Assembly (NCBI RefSeq): GCF_008931805.1 | Contig: NZ_CP044399.1 | Location: 3,955,370 to 4,019,369, forward strand | DNA from: Moritella marina ATCC 15381 | GTDB lineage: Bacteria; Pseudomonadota; Gammaproteobacteria; Enterobacterales; Moritellaceae | Direction: 5' to 3' | DNA length: 64,000 nt | Shown: piece by piece, positions 30,630 to 42,182 of the stretch | How positions within the stretch are numbered: the first letter of the stretch is position 1 | Layout: the number at the start of each line of letters is the position of its first letter | Translations under genes and position numbers: made by a program | Notes under the pieces: model-generated | Database searches by the model: none | Told to the model about the DNA's origin: nothing | Seen by the model: only the letters and a program-made list of their open reading frames with translations

Positions 30630-32480
30630 ATGGCAAAGTTACCGTTAATTGTTGGTTTGGGTGGTATAAATGCAGCTGGGCGTAGTTCTGGTTTCCACAG
30701 TTATAAACGTTTAGTGTGCGATGCATTGCAAGACGATGTCATGGCGAGTACATGGCAAGATCTTGCCCAGCGTATGGGACTTGATACGAGCGATATCAAT
30801 GCTGATATTATTGCGCAAATTAAAGCGGGTACTTTAGTTCGTCGTACCACTACGTTTGATCCAAAAGCTGTGCCTTTTCAGCGAAAAGCCAAGTTAACGG
30901 CAGGTACTGAGCCAATTACATTTCAATTAAAAAAATCGAAATTACCACAGTCTATCCCGGCGAATTGGTCACTTACTGATATTGATAATAAAACCGTGAC
31001 GGTAACCGTTGAAGGTGACTTTGATGTGTTAATTAATGATGCTATTGATTATCCGGTATCAAGTGCAGGTAATATTCCCACTGGTTTTGATTTAGATAAA
31101 TTATATAATTCTCGCTCACACCCACGCGGTTTAAAGCTAACTGTATATGGCGCGTCAGATGCGCTTAACTCGTTAGGTGTTGATTGGGATTCAATCCTTA
31201 AATTAATTAACCCTGATGAAGTATCTGTTTATGCTGGTAGTGCGCTTAGTCAAGTGGATGAAAATTCATTTGGCGGCATGTTATCTGCTTATTTTAAAGG
31301 CGGTCGTGTTAGTACCAAAATGATGGCAATGTCATTAGCTGAAATGCCGGCAGACTTTATCAATAGTTACGTGATCAACAGTGCGGGTACGACGGGAACG
31401 AATATGGGCGCTTGTGCTAGCTTCCTGTATAACTTGCGTCAGGGGATGTTAGATATCCAATCTGGCAAGTCAAAAGTTGCTATCGTGGGTAACGCTGAAG
31501 CACCTGTTGAAACAGGGGTGATGGAAGGTTTCCGCGTGATGGGCGCATTAGCTGAAGATGATCAGCTGAAAGCATTGGATAGCAGTGATAGCGTGGATAA
31601 TCGCCGTGCTTGCCGCCCATTTTCATCTAACGCTGGTTTTACCATGGCGGAGTCTGCACAATTTGTCGTGCTAATGGATGATGAGTTGGCCTTAGAGCTA
31701 GGCGTGACAATTTATGGCTCTGTTGCCGATGTATTCATTAATGCCGACGCCAATAAAAAATCAATTTCAGCTCCGGGTATTGGTAACTACGTGACCGTGG
31801 CGAAAGCGACTGCATTAGCGAAAGCGATTTTAGGCGAAGGTGGTTTACAACATACGTTCGTGCAAGCGCACGGTACTGGCACACCACAAAATCGCGTCAC
31901 TGAAAGTCATATTTTAAGTGAAGTAGCGGCAAGTTTTAATATTACCAATTGGCCTGTAACGGCTATTAAATCCTATGTTGGTCACTCTATGGGCGCGGCA
32001 GCTGGCGATCAATTAGTGGCATCGCTTGGGGTATGGCAGCATGGTTGGATCCCTGGTATCAAAACTATTGATCATATTGCTGATGATGTTCACCAAGCTA
32101 ATCTTAACATTTTAACTGACCATCAGTTTGTTGGCGATAAAGGCCAAGAGATGAAGGCGGTATTATTGAATGCGAAAGGGTTTGGCGGTAATAACGCGAC
32201 TGGCTTGGTGTTATCACCGCAGCAGACACTGATGATGCTTGAGGCCAAGTACGGTGCATCAGTAGTAAACACTTACCAAGAAAAAAATAATCAAATCCAG
32301 CAAACGGCCGCGATGGCAGATCATAATGCTTGCGTTGGTGATGAAAACATCCGTTATGCATTTGGTAATGCGGTTATCGATGACACTGGCGTGAACATCA
32401 GTACCGAAGAAGTGCGTTTACAAGGTTTTGCAAACGCCATTAAGTTAGTACAAAGTAATCCATATCAAGATTATAGCTAG
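30630..32480 (+). CDS. Stand-alone beta-ketoacyl synthase
   Basis: A 616-residue ketoacyl-ACP synthase-like condensing enzyme of the large FabB-related type found in marine Gammaproteobacteria. I start at ATG 30630 (MAKLPLIVGLGGINAAGRSS); the frame opens five codons earlier. The thiolase-fold triad is present: C262 in GACASF, H414 in AHGTGTP and H452 in GHSMGAAAGDQ. The first 170 residues precede the ketoacyl synthase core and are an extension not found in FabB or FabF. There is no acyl carrier, ketoreductase or other fatty-acid gene next to it, so substrate is unknown. Confidence 0.85.
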   Translation: MAKLPLIVGLGGINAAGRSSGFHSYKRLVCDALQDDVMASTWQDLAQRMGLDTSDINADIIAQIKAGTLVRRTTTFDPKAVPFQRKAKLTAGTEPITFQLKKSKLPQSIPANWSLTDIDNKTVTVTVEGDFDVLINDAIDYPVSSAGNIPTGFDLDKLYNSRSHPRGLKLTVYGASDALNSLGVDWDSILKLINPDEVSVYAGSALSQVDENSFGGMLSAYFKGGRVSTKMMAMSLAEMPADFINSYVINSAGTTGTNMGACASFLYNLRQGMLDIQSGKSKVAIVGNAEAPVETGVMEGFRVMGALAEDDQLKALDSSDSVDNRRACRPFSSNAGFTMAESAQFVVLMDDELALELGVTIYGSVADVFINADANKKSISAPGIGNYVTVAKATALAKAILGEGGLQHTFVQAHGTGTPQNRVTESHILSEVAASFNITNWPVTAIKSYVGHSMGAAAGDQLVASLGVWQHGWIPGIKTIDHIADDVHQANLNILTDHQFVGDKGQEMKAVLLNAKGFGGNNATGLVLSPQQTLMMLEAKYGASVVNTYQEKNNQIQQTAAMADHNACVGDENIRYAFGNAVIDDTGVNISTEEVRLQGFANAIKLVQSNPYQDYS

Positions 32481-32489
32481 TAGGATCAC

Positions 32490-32528
32490 AACTCACGATT
32501 ATCGCTAAAATAGCGACAATCGTGAGTT
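32490..32528. terminator. Long hairpin between ketoacyl synthase and yccS
   Basis: AACTCACGATT (32490-32500) pairs with AATCGTGAGTT (32518-32528) and TCGCTA with TAGCGA inside, giving a 17-bp stem with one mismatch and a 3-base loop. It lies between two convergent genes and probably blocks both transcripts, though neither side has a long T-run. Confidence 0.7.
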
Positions 32529-32551
32529 GATTTATCCCCTAGGCATTAGGT

Positions 32552-34708
32552 TTAGGTAAGGGGATATTCGACTAGATTCATGTCATCAGCCATCACTTGT
32601 AACTCTTCTGTGATCTCTACGATTTGCTTCAGCTTCTGAATTAATAATAACGTATGTTTATGGTCATCATTTTCATAGCGTTTAAGTAATGCCTCTATCT
32701 CACTAATATAAAACTTATCGACGTTGACTGGCGACAAGATCGTACTTTGTGTTTGTAATAACGCGCTACTAATTAATTGTGCTACCAAGGCTAAATCTTG
32801 CTGTAATCTTGAGTCTATAATTTTATTTCTGTGTACGCCTAACGCGGATAATGCCGATAACATGGCATGGTTACGACGTGAAATATCGTAAACGTGATTG
32901 AGTTTATGGCGTTTATCATTGGGTTCAACTTGCATGTCTTTCCACGATGCGATCAAGTGACTATCAGCGACATAGGCTTTACGGCGGGAGACTCGGTACG
33001 GTAGATCATTATTTTTACCTGAAACGTATTGCTTAATTATCTCATGGAAATAGTTTTGATTGGCGGTGATCGCTTCGACTAAGTATTTAGGGAATTGCTT
33101 GTACTGCCAGTTTGGAAGTACTAACTTAGCAAGCAAGAACGCAATACTACAACCGGTTAAGGTATCGATGATCCGCGGTATCGTAACGACGTAACCTTGT
33201 TGGTAGAGTATGTTAAATGCTAATAATACCAGTAAGGTAATATAGGTTACCGCGCGACTGTAATTCTGACGTAAATAGTAAAAGAACAGAAATGCCGATA
33301 TCGCTAATAAAAATAATTGGCTGCGTTCTGTTGGGAACAGGTATAGCAAGGTCGCACCTATAATAATGCCCATCAGTGTGCCGCTAATACGTTGTTTTAG
33401 CTTTACTCGCGTTGCACTGTAACTCGGCTGTAGTACAAATAATGTTGTTAAAACCACCCAATAGCCATGCAAATCAGACGCTAAAATAATAGCAATACCT
33501 AAGGCGATGCCTAAGGTTAAACGGATCGCGTGACGAAATACTGGACTCGATAAGTGTAAGGCACTGCTGAGGCGCTGTATTACCGGCAGTCGCTCGCGTG
33601 GTGCCATGACTAAGAACGCTTGATCGTTTTGCGGTTCGCTATTAATTAATAATTCATCGGCTTTACGTAAATTCCGAAATAACAGTTTTAAAGGGCCAAA
33701 GAGTTGCCATTCCAACGATGTCTCTAATGTCAGTAACTCTTGTTTTAAAATGGCTAATGACCAAGTCAAACCATGATCATGTTGATAAGCTTGCTTGTAT
33801 AACGTTGCGTGACCACGTTGGGTACAGGCGCTGGCAAGTTGTTTTAATACTTGCTCGAAACCAGCAATAATTAAATCATTATTTAAATTACGTTTTAACG
33901 ATCCATAATGAAAATGGCTCGAGGTCATTTTTTCATGTAGTTCCTGGGCTTCTTGATAAAGGTGGATCAAGTGCTGGAGTTCATGAGAAATATCTTTTTC
34001 ACCGACATGGTAATCAATATTGGTTCGACACTCGGACATCGCATTGACGATATTAATATTTAAGGTCGATAAGGTATGGCGAATGGTTTTATGATCATAG
34101 TTTTCTTGTGAAAAAAACTTCGATTTTTCTTGTTGGTATAGGCCTAAAGAAAAATAAATATCGGCTAATCGTTCGCGGATTGGATTATATAAAGTGACCT
34201 TAAGCAGTACCGTCGAGATGATGAAATACCATGCTGCACCAGCAATAAGTAATAACGAGTTAGGGCCAAAATAATTGTTACTAAGTACCGCGCCTGACTC
34301 TACATCATGACTTAGGCCGAGCATGGTATAAACGGCAATCATTAACGTCGCAAAACTGATGGTGACATAACGCTTACCTAGCGAGCCTAAAATAATGATC
34401 GCAAAACTAAATAAGCAGCTACCCAGTAAAAAAAACAATGGGTAAGGGAATAATAAAGTGACCAATAATGACGATAAAGTAAAACAAAAAATAGCTAACA
34501 AGCTATTGATAATACGCTGCTTAATACTGTCATCACCTTCAGAAATAACGGCTGCAACAATACCTAGTACCGCGGTCACCGCAAACTCAGAAAAGCCCAG
34601 AAAATAACCTGGGATCAGTAATGTTATTGAAGCAAGAAATGCTTTTAAGGCAATGAAGAAATTACTGTTGGCTGTCAAATAGCTCAGCTTTTGCCATAAT
34701 ATCAGCAT
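32552..34708 (-). CDS. yccS: YccS-type FUSC family inner-membrane protein
   Basis: A 718-residue membrane protein with two clusters of hydrophobic helices (about 15-175 and 395-535), each followed by a cytoplasmic helical region, the duplicated layout of the fusaric acid resistance/aromatic efflux (FUSC) family. Sequence features such as FRHAIRLTLG, HGYWVVLTTLFVLQPSYSATR and PRIIDTLTGCSIAFL follow E. coli YccS, and the length is the same (717-720). Transport substrate is not known for YccS. It is alone on this strand, downstream of the sugar-sensing operon with a 40-base gap, so may be co-transcribed. Confidence 0.88.
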   Translation of the reverse strand: MLILWQKLSYLTANSNFFIALKAFLASITLLIPGYFLGFSEFAVTAVLGIVAAVISEGDDSIKQRIINSLLAIFCFTLSSLLVTLLFPYPLFFLLGSCLFSFAIIILGSLGKRYVTISFATLMIAVYTMLGLSHDVESGAVLSNNYFGPNSLLLIAGAAWYFIISTVLLKVTLYNPIRERLADIYFSLGLYQQEKSKFFSQENYDHKTIRHTLSTLNINIVNAMSECRTNIDYHVGEKDISHELQHLIHLYQEAQELHEKMTSSHFHYGSLKRNLNNDLIIAGFEQVLKQLASACTQRGHATLYKQAYQHDHGLTWSLAILKQELLTLETSLEWQLFGPLKLLFRNLRKADELLINSEPQNDQAFLVMAPRERLPVIQRLSSALHLSSPVFRHAIRLTLGIALGIAIILASDLHGYWVVLTTLFVLQPSYSATRVKLKQRISGTLMGIIIGATLLYLFPTERSQLFLLAISAFLFFYYLRQNYSRAVTYITLLVLLAFNILYQQGYVVTIPRIIDTLTGCSIAFLLAKLVLPNWQYKQFPKYLVEAITANQNYFHEIIKQYVSGKNNDLPYRVSRRKAYVADSHLIASWKDMQVEPNDKRHKLNHVYDISRRNHAMLSALSALGVHRNKIIDSRLQQDLALVAQLISSALLQTQSTILSPVNVDKFYISEIEALLKRYENDDHKHTLLLIQKLKQIVEITEELQVMADDMNLVEYPLT

Positions 34709-34748
34709 GTGTGTTGCGCTCCAAATGAGGTGAGGTAAATCATCATTG

Positions 34749-36029
34749 CTATTGTGCTGCTTTTATCGCGTGAGTTAATTGCACTACAGCGGCTTCATTA
34801 CTGATGCTTTTATCATAAATAAAATTACTAATTACGCGTGTAATTGCTGACTGCACATAGGTTGTCGTTGCCATTGCCTGTGAGAATGTAGGCACTAACG
34901 TATGGTTTTTTGTCGCTTGTTGATAGTCGTCATACGCTTGTTTACTGCAGGTATTTAAATTGTGATTATCTATCATGTTGACTATCGGTAGTGATCCTTT
35001 CTTGGCATTGAAATCACGTTGTAATTCGGGAGTTAAGATAATACTTGCTAAGGTATTTTGCGCTTTTTTAACGTCTGGAGAGACACTTTTTAATTTGAAA
35101 AAAGCAAAACTATCGACGTTGTAGCTAAATATCCCCTCACTGCCTGGAAATTCGATACAGCGGATTTTGGTATTTAATTGCTGCTTTTCTTGCAGTAATT
35201 TACCAGCAACCCAATCCCCCATTATTTGTATCGCAGCCTGGTCGTCAATAAGCAGTTTAGTTGATTGTTCCCAAGTGCGATTTTTGGCATTCTTATCAAT
35301 ATATAACGATATCTTTCGTAATTGAGCAAAGGCGTTGATCATCGCTGGTGAGGTAAGTACTTGCGGACTGAGTTCGACAAATGCTTGTTTGTACTGCTCT
35401 GCCCCCAATATAGATAAACTAATGGATTCAAATAATATCGCATCTGCCCATGGTTCTGAGGTGTGCGCGATTGGTAAATAACCAGCGGCTTCCAGTAGCG
35501 GTAATGCTGTGATCAGTTCATTTAAATTGCTTGGTATCGCAGTTTTGGCTTGCTTGAACACCACTTGGTTCAGCCATAACCAATTAATGCGGTGGATGTT
35601 AATGGGTACTGCAACATAATGGCCTTTATATTTCATCACAGGTTGAATGAACTCAGGCAGTTTACTATCCCATTGTTCACGTTTAGCAATATCATCCAGC
35701 GAGGTAAGAAAACCTAATTTTGCCCACTCTTGAATGTTGTGACCTTTAATTAACGCTGCTGTAGGAGGATTACCTGATACAGCGCGAGAGCGTAATACTG
35801 TTAACGCGCTATTACCACCGCCACCTTTGATGGCAAAATCGAGCCAGGTATTATCGGTTTTTTTTACTTTTTCTTGTAATTCACTGAGGGCATCGAGCTC
35901 ACCGCCCGATGTCCACCAATGCAATACTTCGACTTGGCTTGCTGTGGCTGAATATGTACATAGCATGCTTAATAATATAAACAGTCGTAGGATACGGTGA
36001 TGACTATTTCTATGGCTTAGGGTGATCAT
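34749..36029 (-). CDS. Sugar-binding periplasmic protein, GtsA-like
   Basis: A 426-residue family-1 extracellular solute-binding protein. Residues 12-31 form a signal peptide, cut after ATAS. Segments VEVLHWWTSGGELDAL, VLRSRAVSGNPPTAALIKG and HYVAVPINIHRINWLW closely follow, from memory, the Pseudomonas glucose/mannose-binding GtsA. No permease or ATPase gene is nearby; instead it is third in an operon after a response regulator and a sensor kinase, its ATG overlapping the kinase stop by 4 bases. It could feed a transporter encoded elsewhere or act as a sensor accessory. Confidence 0.87.
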   Translation of the reverse strand: MITLSHRNSHHRILRLFILLSMLCTYSATASQVEVLHWWTSGGELDALSELQEKVKKTDNTWLDFAIKGGGGNSALTVLRSRAVSGNPPTAALIKGHNIQEWAKLGFLTSLDDIAKREQWDSKLPEFIQPVMKYKGHYVAVPINIHRINWLWLNQVVFKQAKTAIPSNLNELITALPLLEAAGYLPIAHTSEPWADAILFESISLSILGAEQYKQAFVELSPQVLTSPAMINAFAQLRKISLYIDKNAKNRTWEQSTKLLIDDQAAIQIMGDWVAGKLLQEKQQLNTKIRCIEFPGSEGIFSYNVDSFAFFKLKSVSPDVKKAQNTLASIILTPELQRDFNAKKGSLPIVNMIDNHNLNTCSKQAYDDYQQATKNHTLVPTFSQAMATTTYVQSAITRVISNFIYDKSISNEAAVVQLTHAIKAAQ

Positions 36030-37495
36030 GACAATGCTCGTGATGAAGGTTTATGGGGAAGTCGTAAGATCACTTTAAGTCCTGAGTTTTCTCGATTGTG
36101 GAGTGTGAGTGTACCACCGTGGGCACTGGCAATATTCCGCGCAATACTTAATCCTAAGCCCGAACCATCAGTATCTTGAGCTATGCGTGTGTAGGGGGTA
36201 AATATATCTTCTAACATATTTTCTGGAATACCGGGACCCGAATCGATAAGACAAATAACGATATGCTCTTGTTGTTGTTCGACGATGAGATGTAAGAAAT
36301 CACCATATTTAATAGCGTTCTCAACTAAGTTGGTTAAGCAGCGTTTGATCGCAAGTGGTTTTCCTGGGTATTGAATGGCGATAAGGGGAAACTCAAACGT
36401 CACTTTTTCTTCGTGGCAATTATGGTGTTCGGTAATCTCGTAGAGTAGTTCTTGGATATCAATAGTTTCATTATTTTCATGTATATCAGTGTCTTGAACG
36501 CATTGTAGTGCGCCTTTGACCATCATTTCTAGCTGGTCTAGATCCTGATTAAATTTAGCTGTCTTGGTATCATCATTAAGTAATTCAGCGCGTAAACGTA
36601 AGCGGGTGATCGGTGTTTTTAAATCATGAGAGATAGAACGAAATAAGCGTTCACGATCATCGATATAGCGTTTAATACGTAAATGCATACGGTTGAATGC
36701 TTTAGTGGCGATGACTAATTCAGATGCTCCGGTTTCTGCCAAGGGTGGCTGGTCTAAGTCTTGACTCAATGTTGCCGCGGCTGATGCGAGTCTTTTTAAT
36801 GGTTTGGTTTGCCAGCGTACTAATACGTAAATCATCCACATTAAATTCGCCGTGATCAAGAAGATGAAAAACAGTTGTTCATTACTGACTAAATTATCGT
36901 TGAGTGATACATAAGGTGCGGGTAATAGAGCGGCAATATATAACCATTCATCAGGTGCTAGCATCATTTGGATGACTAATACCGGAGGGTTGAGCGGTTC
37001 TAAAGTGAGTGAATAGTGCGCCCAAGAGCGTGGTAAATCCGATAACAGGGTATCGTTGTTGAGGACATGTAAGGTTTTTGGGTGTGAAAACTCAGTCTTA
37101 ATGACGATATTATTGCCGAGCTTATCACCGAGAACACGTTGAAACTCATCGAGCACCGCACGTTTCATTTCACTATTCTCAACGGGGTCGATCGCTATTT
37201 CGACTTCATTTAAGGATACAAAATAGCGACTGCCGCCAAAATCACGCAATTGTTCTAAGACGATATGGCGATATTGTAACGGCAGTGAGTTAAAAAATGT
37301 CGCCGTTGACGCGATATTTTGTGCCATGCCTTCGGCGGTATTTTTTAACCCGTCGAGTTCTTGGTCTTTACTGAAATTGTACCAAATACTGGTTGAGATA
37401 AACTGCGCTGTAGCAATGGATAACAGTGTCAGCAATAACATTCTTGAAACGAGTGAGCTCGGTAATTGACGGTAAATGTGTTCTTTAATCGTCAT
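36026..37495 (-). CDS. Membrane sensor histidine kinase, GtrS/EnvZ-like
   Basis: A 489-residue kinase with a first membrane helix (about 18-36), a periplasmic domain of about 170 residues, a second helix (207-227), a HAMP linker, and HisKA with phosphorylated H290 in SISHDLKTPITRLRLRAEL. The HATPase domain has NLVENAIKYG, DSGPGIP and GSGLGLSIA. It overlaps the regulator gene by 11 bases and the binding-protein gene by 4. The pairing with a GtsA-like protein suggests a sugar or sugar-acid signal, as for GtrS/GltR of Pseudomonas. Confidence 0.93.
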   Translation of the reverse strand: MTIKEHIYRQLPSSLVSRMLLLTLLSIATAQFISTSIWYNFSKDQELDGLKNTAEGMAQNIASTATFFNSLPLQYRHIVLEQLRDFGGSRYFVSLNEVEIAIDPVENSEMKRAVLDEFQRVLGDKLGNNIVIKTEFSHPKTLHVLNNDTLLSDLPRSWAHYSLTLEPLNPPVLVIQMMLAPDEWLYIAALLPAPYVSLNDNLVSNEQLFFIFLITANLMWMIYVLVRWQTKPLKRLASAAATLSQDLDQPPLAETGASELVIATKAFNRMHLRIKRYIDDRERLFRSISHDLKTPITRLRLRAELLNDDTKTAKFNQDLDQLEMMVKGALQCVQDTDIHENNETIDIQELLYEITEHHNCHEEKVTFEFPLIAIQYPGKPLAIKRCLTNLVENAIKYGDFLHLIVEQQQEHIVICLIDSGPGIPENMLEDIFTPYTRIAQDTDGSGLGLSIARNIASAHGGTLTLHNRENSGLKVILRLPHKPSSRALS

Positions 37496-38204
37496 AAGAC
37501 ACTTCAGTAATCAACACATAACCACGTCCACGGATCGTCTTGATTAAGGTTGGTGTTTTACTGTTATCACCTAACTTTTGACGTAGGCGACTGAGCTGAA
37601 TATCAATACCGCGTTCAAGTGGTAGCGCTTCTCGGCCTCGGGTCGCATCGGATAAGTTATCGCGACTCAAAACTTGGTTTGGGTTAGTCACAAATAACTT
37701 TAACATATTAAATTCACTACCGGATAATTCGGTGGCGTTGTTATCGGTTAAGTTAATTAATTGGCGTGTTAGGGTATCCAGTTTCCAATTGGCAAACACA
37801 AAATAGCGACCTTGGGTCGGCTTGGTATAACTTGAACGACGTAATAACGCTTTAATGCGCGCCAGTAATTCACGGGGGCTAAAAGGTTTAGCCATGTAAT
37901 CATCAGCACCAATTTCTAGCCCAACAATGCGATCTGCCTCATCTGAATTGGCGGTTAACATAATGATTGGCACTTGCGAAGTTCGACGAATTTTTTGGCA
38001 TAAAGTAAAGCCATCATCACCCGGCATCATCACATCTAAGACGATGAGATCGGGGGTGTTGGTGGCGAGTACACGTTGCATTTCTTTACCTTCACCTGCA
38101 GTTAGCACTGAAAATCCTGCTTGATCGAGATATTCACTGAGTAATTCTTTGATCTCTACATCATCGTCAACGACTAAAATTTGCTTTTTGGTACTCATGC
38201 TCAA
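37485..38204 (-). CDS. OmpR-family response regulator, GltR-like
   Basis: A 239-residue two-domain regulator. The receiver has acidic residues DDD (13-15), the phosphoacceptor D57 in IVLDVMMPGDDG and the switch lysine in MAKPFSPREL. The C-terminal winged helix has ATRGREALPLERGIDIQLSRLRQKLGD and TIRGRGYVL. It is first of the regulator-kinase-binding protein operon, and its start lies downstream of fadA's terminator. Confidence 0.94.
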   Translation of the reverse strand: MSMSTKKQILVVDDDVEIKELLSEYLDQAGFSVLTAGEGKEMQRVLATNTPDLIVLDVMMPGDDGFTLCQKIRRTSQVPIIMLTANSDEADRIVGLEIGADDYMAKPFSPRELLARIKALLRRSSYTKPTQGRYFVFANWKLDTLTRQLINLTDNNATELSGSEFNMLKLFVTNPNQVLSRDNLSDATRGREALPLERGIDIQLSRLRQKLGDNSKTPTLIKTIRGRGYVLITEVSYDD

Positions 38205-38281
38205 TCCATTATTTACAGTGCGTAACGTCTATTGAACAGCTTGGCGGGTAAAATTTCAAGAAGAACATTTTAAGAACACAT

Positions 38282-38310
38282 AAAAAAGCCAACTATGGGA
38301 TAGTTGGCTT
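38282..38310 (-). terminator. Intrinsic terminator after fadA
   Basis: AAGCCAACTAT (38286-38296) pairs perfectly with ATAGTTGGCTT (38300-38310) around GGG. On the minus strand it is followed by a T-run (complement of the A-run at 38282-38287). Confidence 0.9.
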
Positions 38311-38349
38311 GATATAGATTAAAGAACCGTATTTTTTGTACAGTTGTTA

Positions 38350-39540
<1,191 letters not shown>

Positions 39541-41685
39541 TTAGTAAAAAGTTTTGCCGTCAGCTGCGCGTTGACGCAAGCCATCTGTTACTTGGTAAAG
39601 TGGACCTAAATCAGCAAATGAATCAGCTAATTTAATGTACTTATCCAGACCCATAGTATCTAGGTAACGGAACACACCACCACGGAATGGAGGGAAGCCA
39701 ATACCATAGATAAGTGCCATATCAGCATCACCTGGTGTAGCAACAATACCTTCTTCAAGACAACGAACAACTTCGTTAATCATTGGGATCATACAACGAG
39801 CGATGATCTCATCTTTCGTGAAATCAGCTTTTTCACTCGCTACTTCAGCAAGTAGTTCATAGCTTTTCGCATCTGGTGTTTTCTGTATACGACCACGACG
39901 ATCTTTTGCATAAGAATAGAAACCAACACCATTTTTCTGGCCATAACGTGTCGCGTCAAACATCACATCGATAGAATCTTTACCTGTTTTCGCCATACGC
40001 TCTGGGAAACCATCTGCCATTACAGCTGCTGCATGATGACCTGTATCAATACCAACAACATCGAGTAAGTATGCAGGACCCATTGGCCAACCGAATTGTT
40101 TTTCCATTACTTTATCTACAGCAACAAAATCAGCGCCATCAGCGATTAATTTTGAGAAACCGAAGAAGTAAGGGAACAATACACGGTTAACGAAGAAACC
40201 TGGGCAGTCGTTAACAACAATAGGTGTTTTACCCATTTTAGCCGCGTAAGCAACTGTTGTAGCAATTGTTTCATCAGATGATTTCTCACCGCGGATGATT
40301 TCTACCAATGGCATTTTGTGTACAGGATTGAAGAAGTGCATACCACAGAACTGCTCTGGGCGTTTAAGACTCTTCGCTAGTACATTAATTGGGATAGTCG
40401 ATGTGTTCGACGTAATGACGGTGTCAGCACTGACGTTATCTTCTAATTCAGCCAGTACAGCCGCTTTAATTTTTGGATTTTCAACAACCGCTTCAACAAT
40501 AATGTCAGCTTCATCAACTGAGTTATAGCTTAGCGTTGGCGTGATTGAAGAAATAACTTTCGCAAGTTTAGTGCCGTCAATACGACCGCGTTTAAGTTGC
40601 GTTGTTAATAAACCTGACGCAGTCGCCATACCAAGATCTAATGCCGCATCATTGATATCTTTCATGATAACAGGCGTGCCTTTCACTGCTGATTGGTAAG
40701 CGATACCGCCACCCATGATACCAGCGCCAAGTACAGCGGCTTTATTTGTTGCTTTACCTGCTTTTGCTGCTTTCTTCGCGCCAGCTTTTAATGCTTGGTC
40801 ACTCAGGAATAAGCCAACTAATGCTTGTGCTGCATCTGTTTTAGCAAGTTTAATGAAGGTTGCAGCTTCAACACCAAGAGCACCAGTACGGTCCATTCTT
40901 GCTGCTGCTTCAACTGCTTTTACTGCCGCTGTTGGTGCAGGGTAATGTTTACCTGCTTTCGCATATACCATACCAAGTGCAGTAGAGAAGCTCATTGTCG
41001 CTTCAATCTTGTTTAGACCTAATGGCGCTTGTTTTTGCGCACGGCGTGATTGCCAATCAAGTTTGCCAGCAATCGCATCTTTAACCATAGATAATGCGGC
41101 ATCGCGTAATATCTCTGGTGCTACAACCGCATCTACTGTGCCAAACTTAAGGGCTGCAGGTGCTTTATAGTCTTTACCTGCTGTGATCCATTCAACTGCA
41201 TTATCAGCACCGATCAGACGTGGTAAACGCACTGTGCCACCGAAACCAGGCATGATACCTAATTTAGTTTCAGGCAAACCGATACGTGCCGTTGTGTCTG
41301 CAACACGGAAGTCTGTTGCCAGAATTGCTTCACAGCCACCGCCAAGTGCATGGCCGTTTACCGCTGAGATTGTTGGATATGGCAGGTCTTCAATCGCGTT
41401 GAATACTGCATTTGCTTGTTCCAACCAACCTAATAATTCAGCGTCAGGTAGTTTAAACAGATCAAGGAATTCAGTGATATCAGCGCCAACGATGAAAGCA
41501 CCTTTACCTGATGTTTGGATTAATCCTTTAATGTCTGAATTAGTCTGTAATACTTTTACAGCTTCAGTTAATGCTTGTAATGTTGCTTGATCAAATTTAT
41601 TAACTGGGCCTTTCGCGTCATATTTTAATTCTGCGATGCCATCTTCTAATAGAGTGACCGAGAGTTGTTCGGCTTGGTAAATCAT
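39541..41685 (-). CDS. fadB: Fatty oxidation complex alpha subunit FadB
   Basis: A bifunctional enoyl-CoA hydratase / 3-hydroxyacyl-CoA dehydrogenase. I start at ATG 41685 ([20 protein letters not shown]), which has AAGGAG just upstream and matches the E. coli start; the open frame begins 11 codons earlier. The 714-residue protein has the crotonase half ([20 protein letters not shown], then [16 protein letters not shown] with its catalytic glutamate) and the dehydrogenase half with NAD site [13 protein letters not shown] near residue 320 and [16 protein letters not shown]. Downstream of a candidate TetR-type operator. Confidence 0.97.
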   Translation of the reverse strand: MIYQAEQLSVTLLEDGIAELKYDAKGPVNKFDQATLQALTEAVKVLQTNSDIKGLIQTSGKGAFIVGADITEFLDLFKLPDAELLGWLEQANAVFNAIEDLPYPTISAVNGHALGGGCEAILATDFRVADTTARIGLPETKLGIMPGFGGTVRLPRLIGADNAVEWITAGKDYKAPAALKFGTVDAVVAPEILRDAALSMVKDAIAGKLDWQSRRAQKQAPLGLNKIEATMSFSTALGMVYAKAGKHYPAPTAAVKAVEAAARMDRTGALGVEAATFIKLAKTDAAQALVGLFLSDQALKAGAKKAAKAGKATNKAAVLGAGIMGGGIAYQSAVKGTPVIMKDINDAALDLGMATASGLLTTQLKRGRIDGTKLAKVISSITPTLSYNSVDEADIIVEAVVENPKIKAAVLAELEDNVSADTVITSNTSTIPINVLAKSLKRPEQFCGMHFFNPVHKMPLVEIIRGEKSSDETIATTVAYAAKMGKTPIVVNDCPGFFVNRVLFPYFFGFSKLIADGADFVAVDKVMEKQFGWPMGPAYLLDVVGIDTGHHAAAVMADGFPERMAKTGKDSIDVMFDATRYGQKNGVGFYSYAKDRRGRIQKTPDAKSYELLAEVASEKADFTKDEIIARCMIPMINEVVRCLEEGIVATPGDADMALIYGIGFPPFRGGVFRYLDTMGLDKYIKLADSFADLGPLYQVTDGLRQRAADGKTFY

Positions 41686-41801
41686 TACGTTTCTCCTTGC
41701 TAAAGCGATGGTGATCATCTGCTCCGTTTGCTATTTACCAGCTATGTAGGGTACTGGTTGATCTCATTCTGTCGATAAACTAACAATATTTCAACACTTA
41801 T

Positions 41802-41819
41802 TTTAAACGACCGTTTAAA
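41802..41819. promoter_or_regulatory. Palindromic operator upstream of fadBA
   Basis: TTTAAACG-AC-CGTTTAAA is an exact 8-bp inverted repeat with a 2-base centre, 117 bases upstream of the fadB start. The shape suits a TetR-family dimer. Fatty-acid degradation genes in marine Gammaproteobacteria are often under the TetR-type regulator PsrA, so this is a candidate PsrA box; that is inference from position and symmetry. It could also serve as part of the fadB promoter. Confidence 0.6.
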
Positions 41820-42182
41820 TTAATATCTAAGATATGGGGTTTAAATATCCACTAAGTAGTATAGTTATTGGTGGCGGTTGAGAGTGGGGTTATTCTATTA
41901 AAATAAGTTATTTGGTTGTAAACCTAGGGCTAGGCACTTTTTTTCAGTTTTATCTTGGAGTTTAATTCTTTATATTTGATATTTTGTAGTCTTATTGTCT
42001 TTAAATTGTTCGGCTTACATCTGTTTTTAATTGTTAGATGTTTGTTGGTTAATGTTTAAGGAAAATAAATTGAGCGTTGCTTAACTTTTAAAAATTGTGA
42101 TCCTGAACCTGCTATTATCAATCAAGATATAGCAGTAGAATGGTGATGAGTACCTTTATAGTAGACTATACATAGGATAGAG
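41820..42182. other. AT-rich intergenic region between fadB and yigZ
   Basis: With 41686-41801 this makes a 497-base gap between divergent fadB and yigZ. It should hold both promoters. Apart from the palindrome at 41802 I see no operator, RNA gene or credible small gene; it is strongly AT-rich with several T-runs around 41936-42060. Confidence 0.5.
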
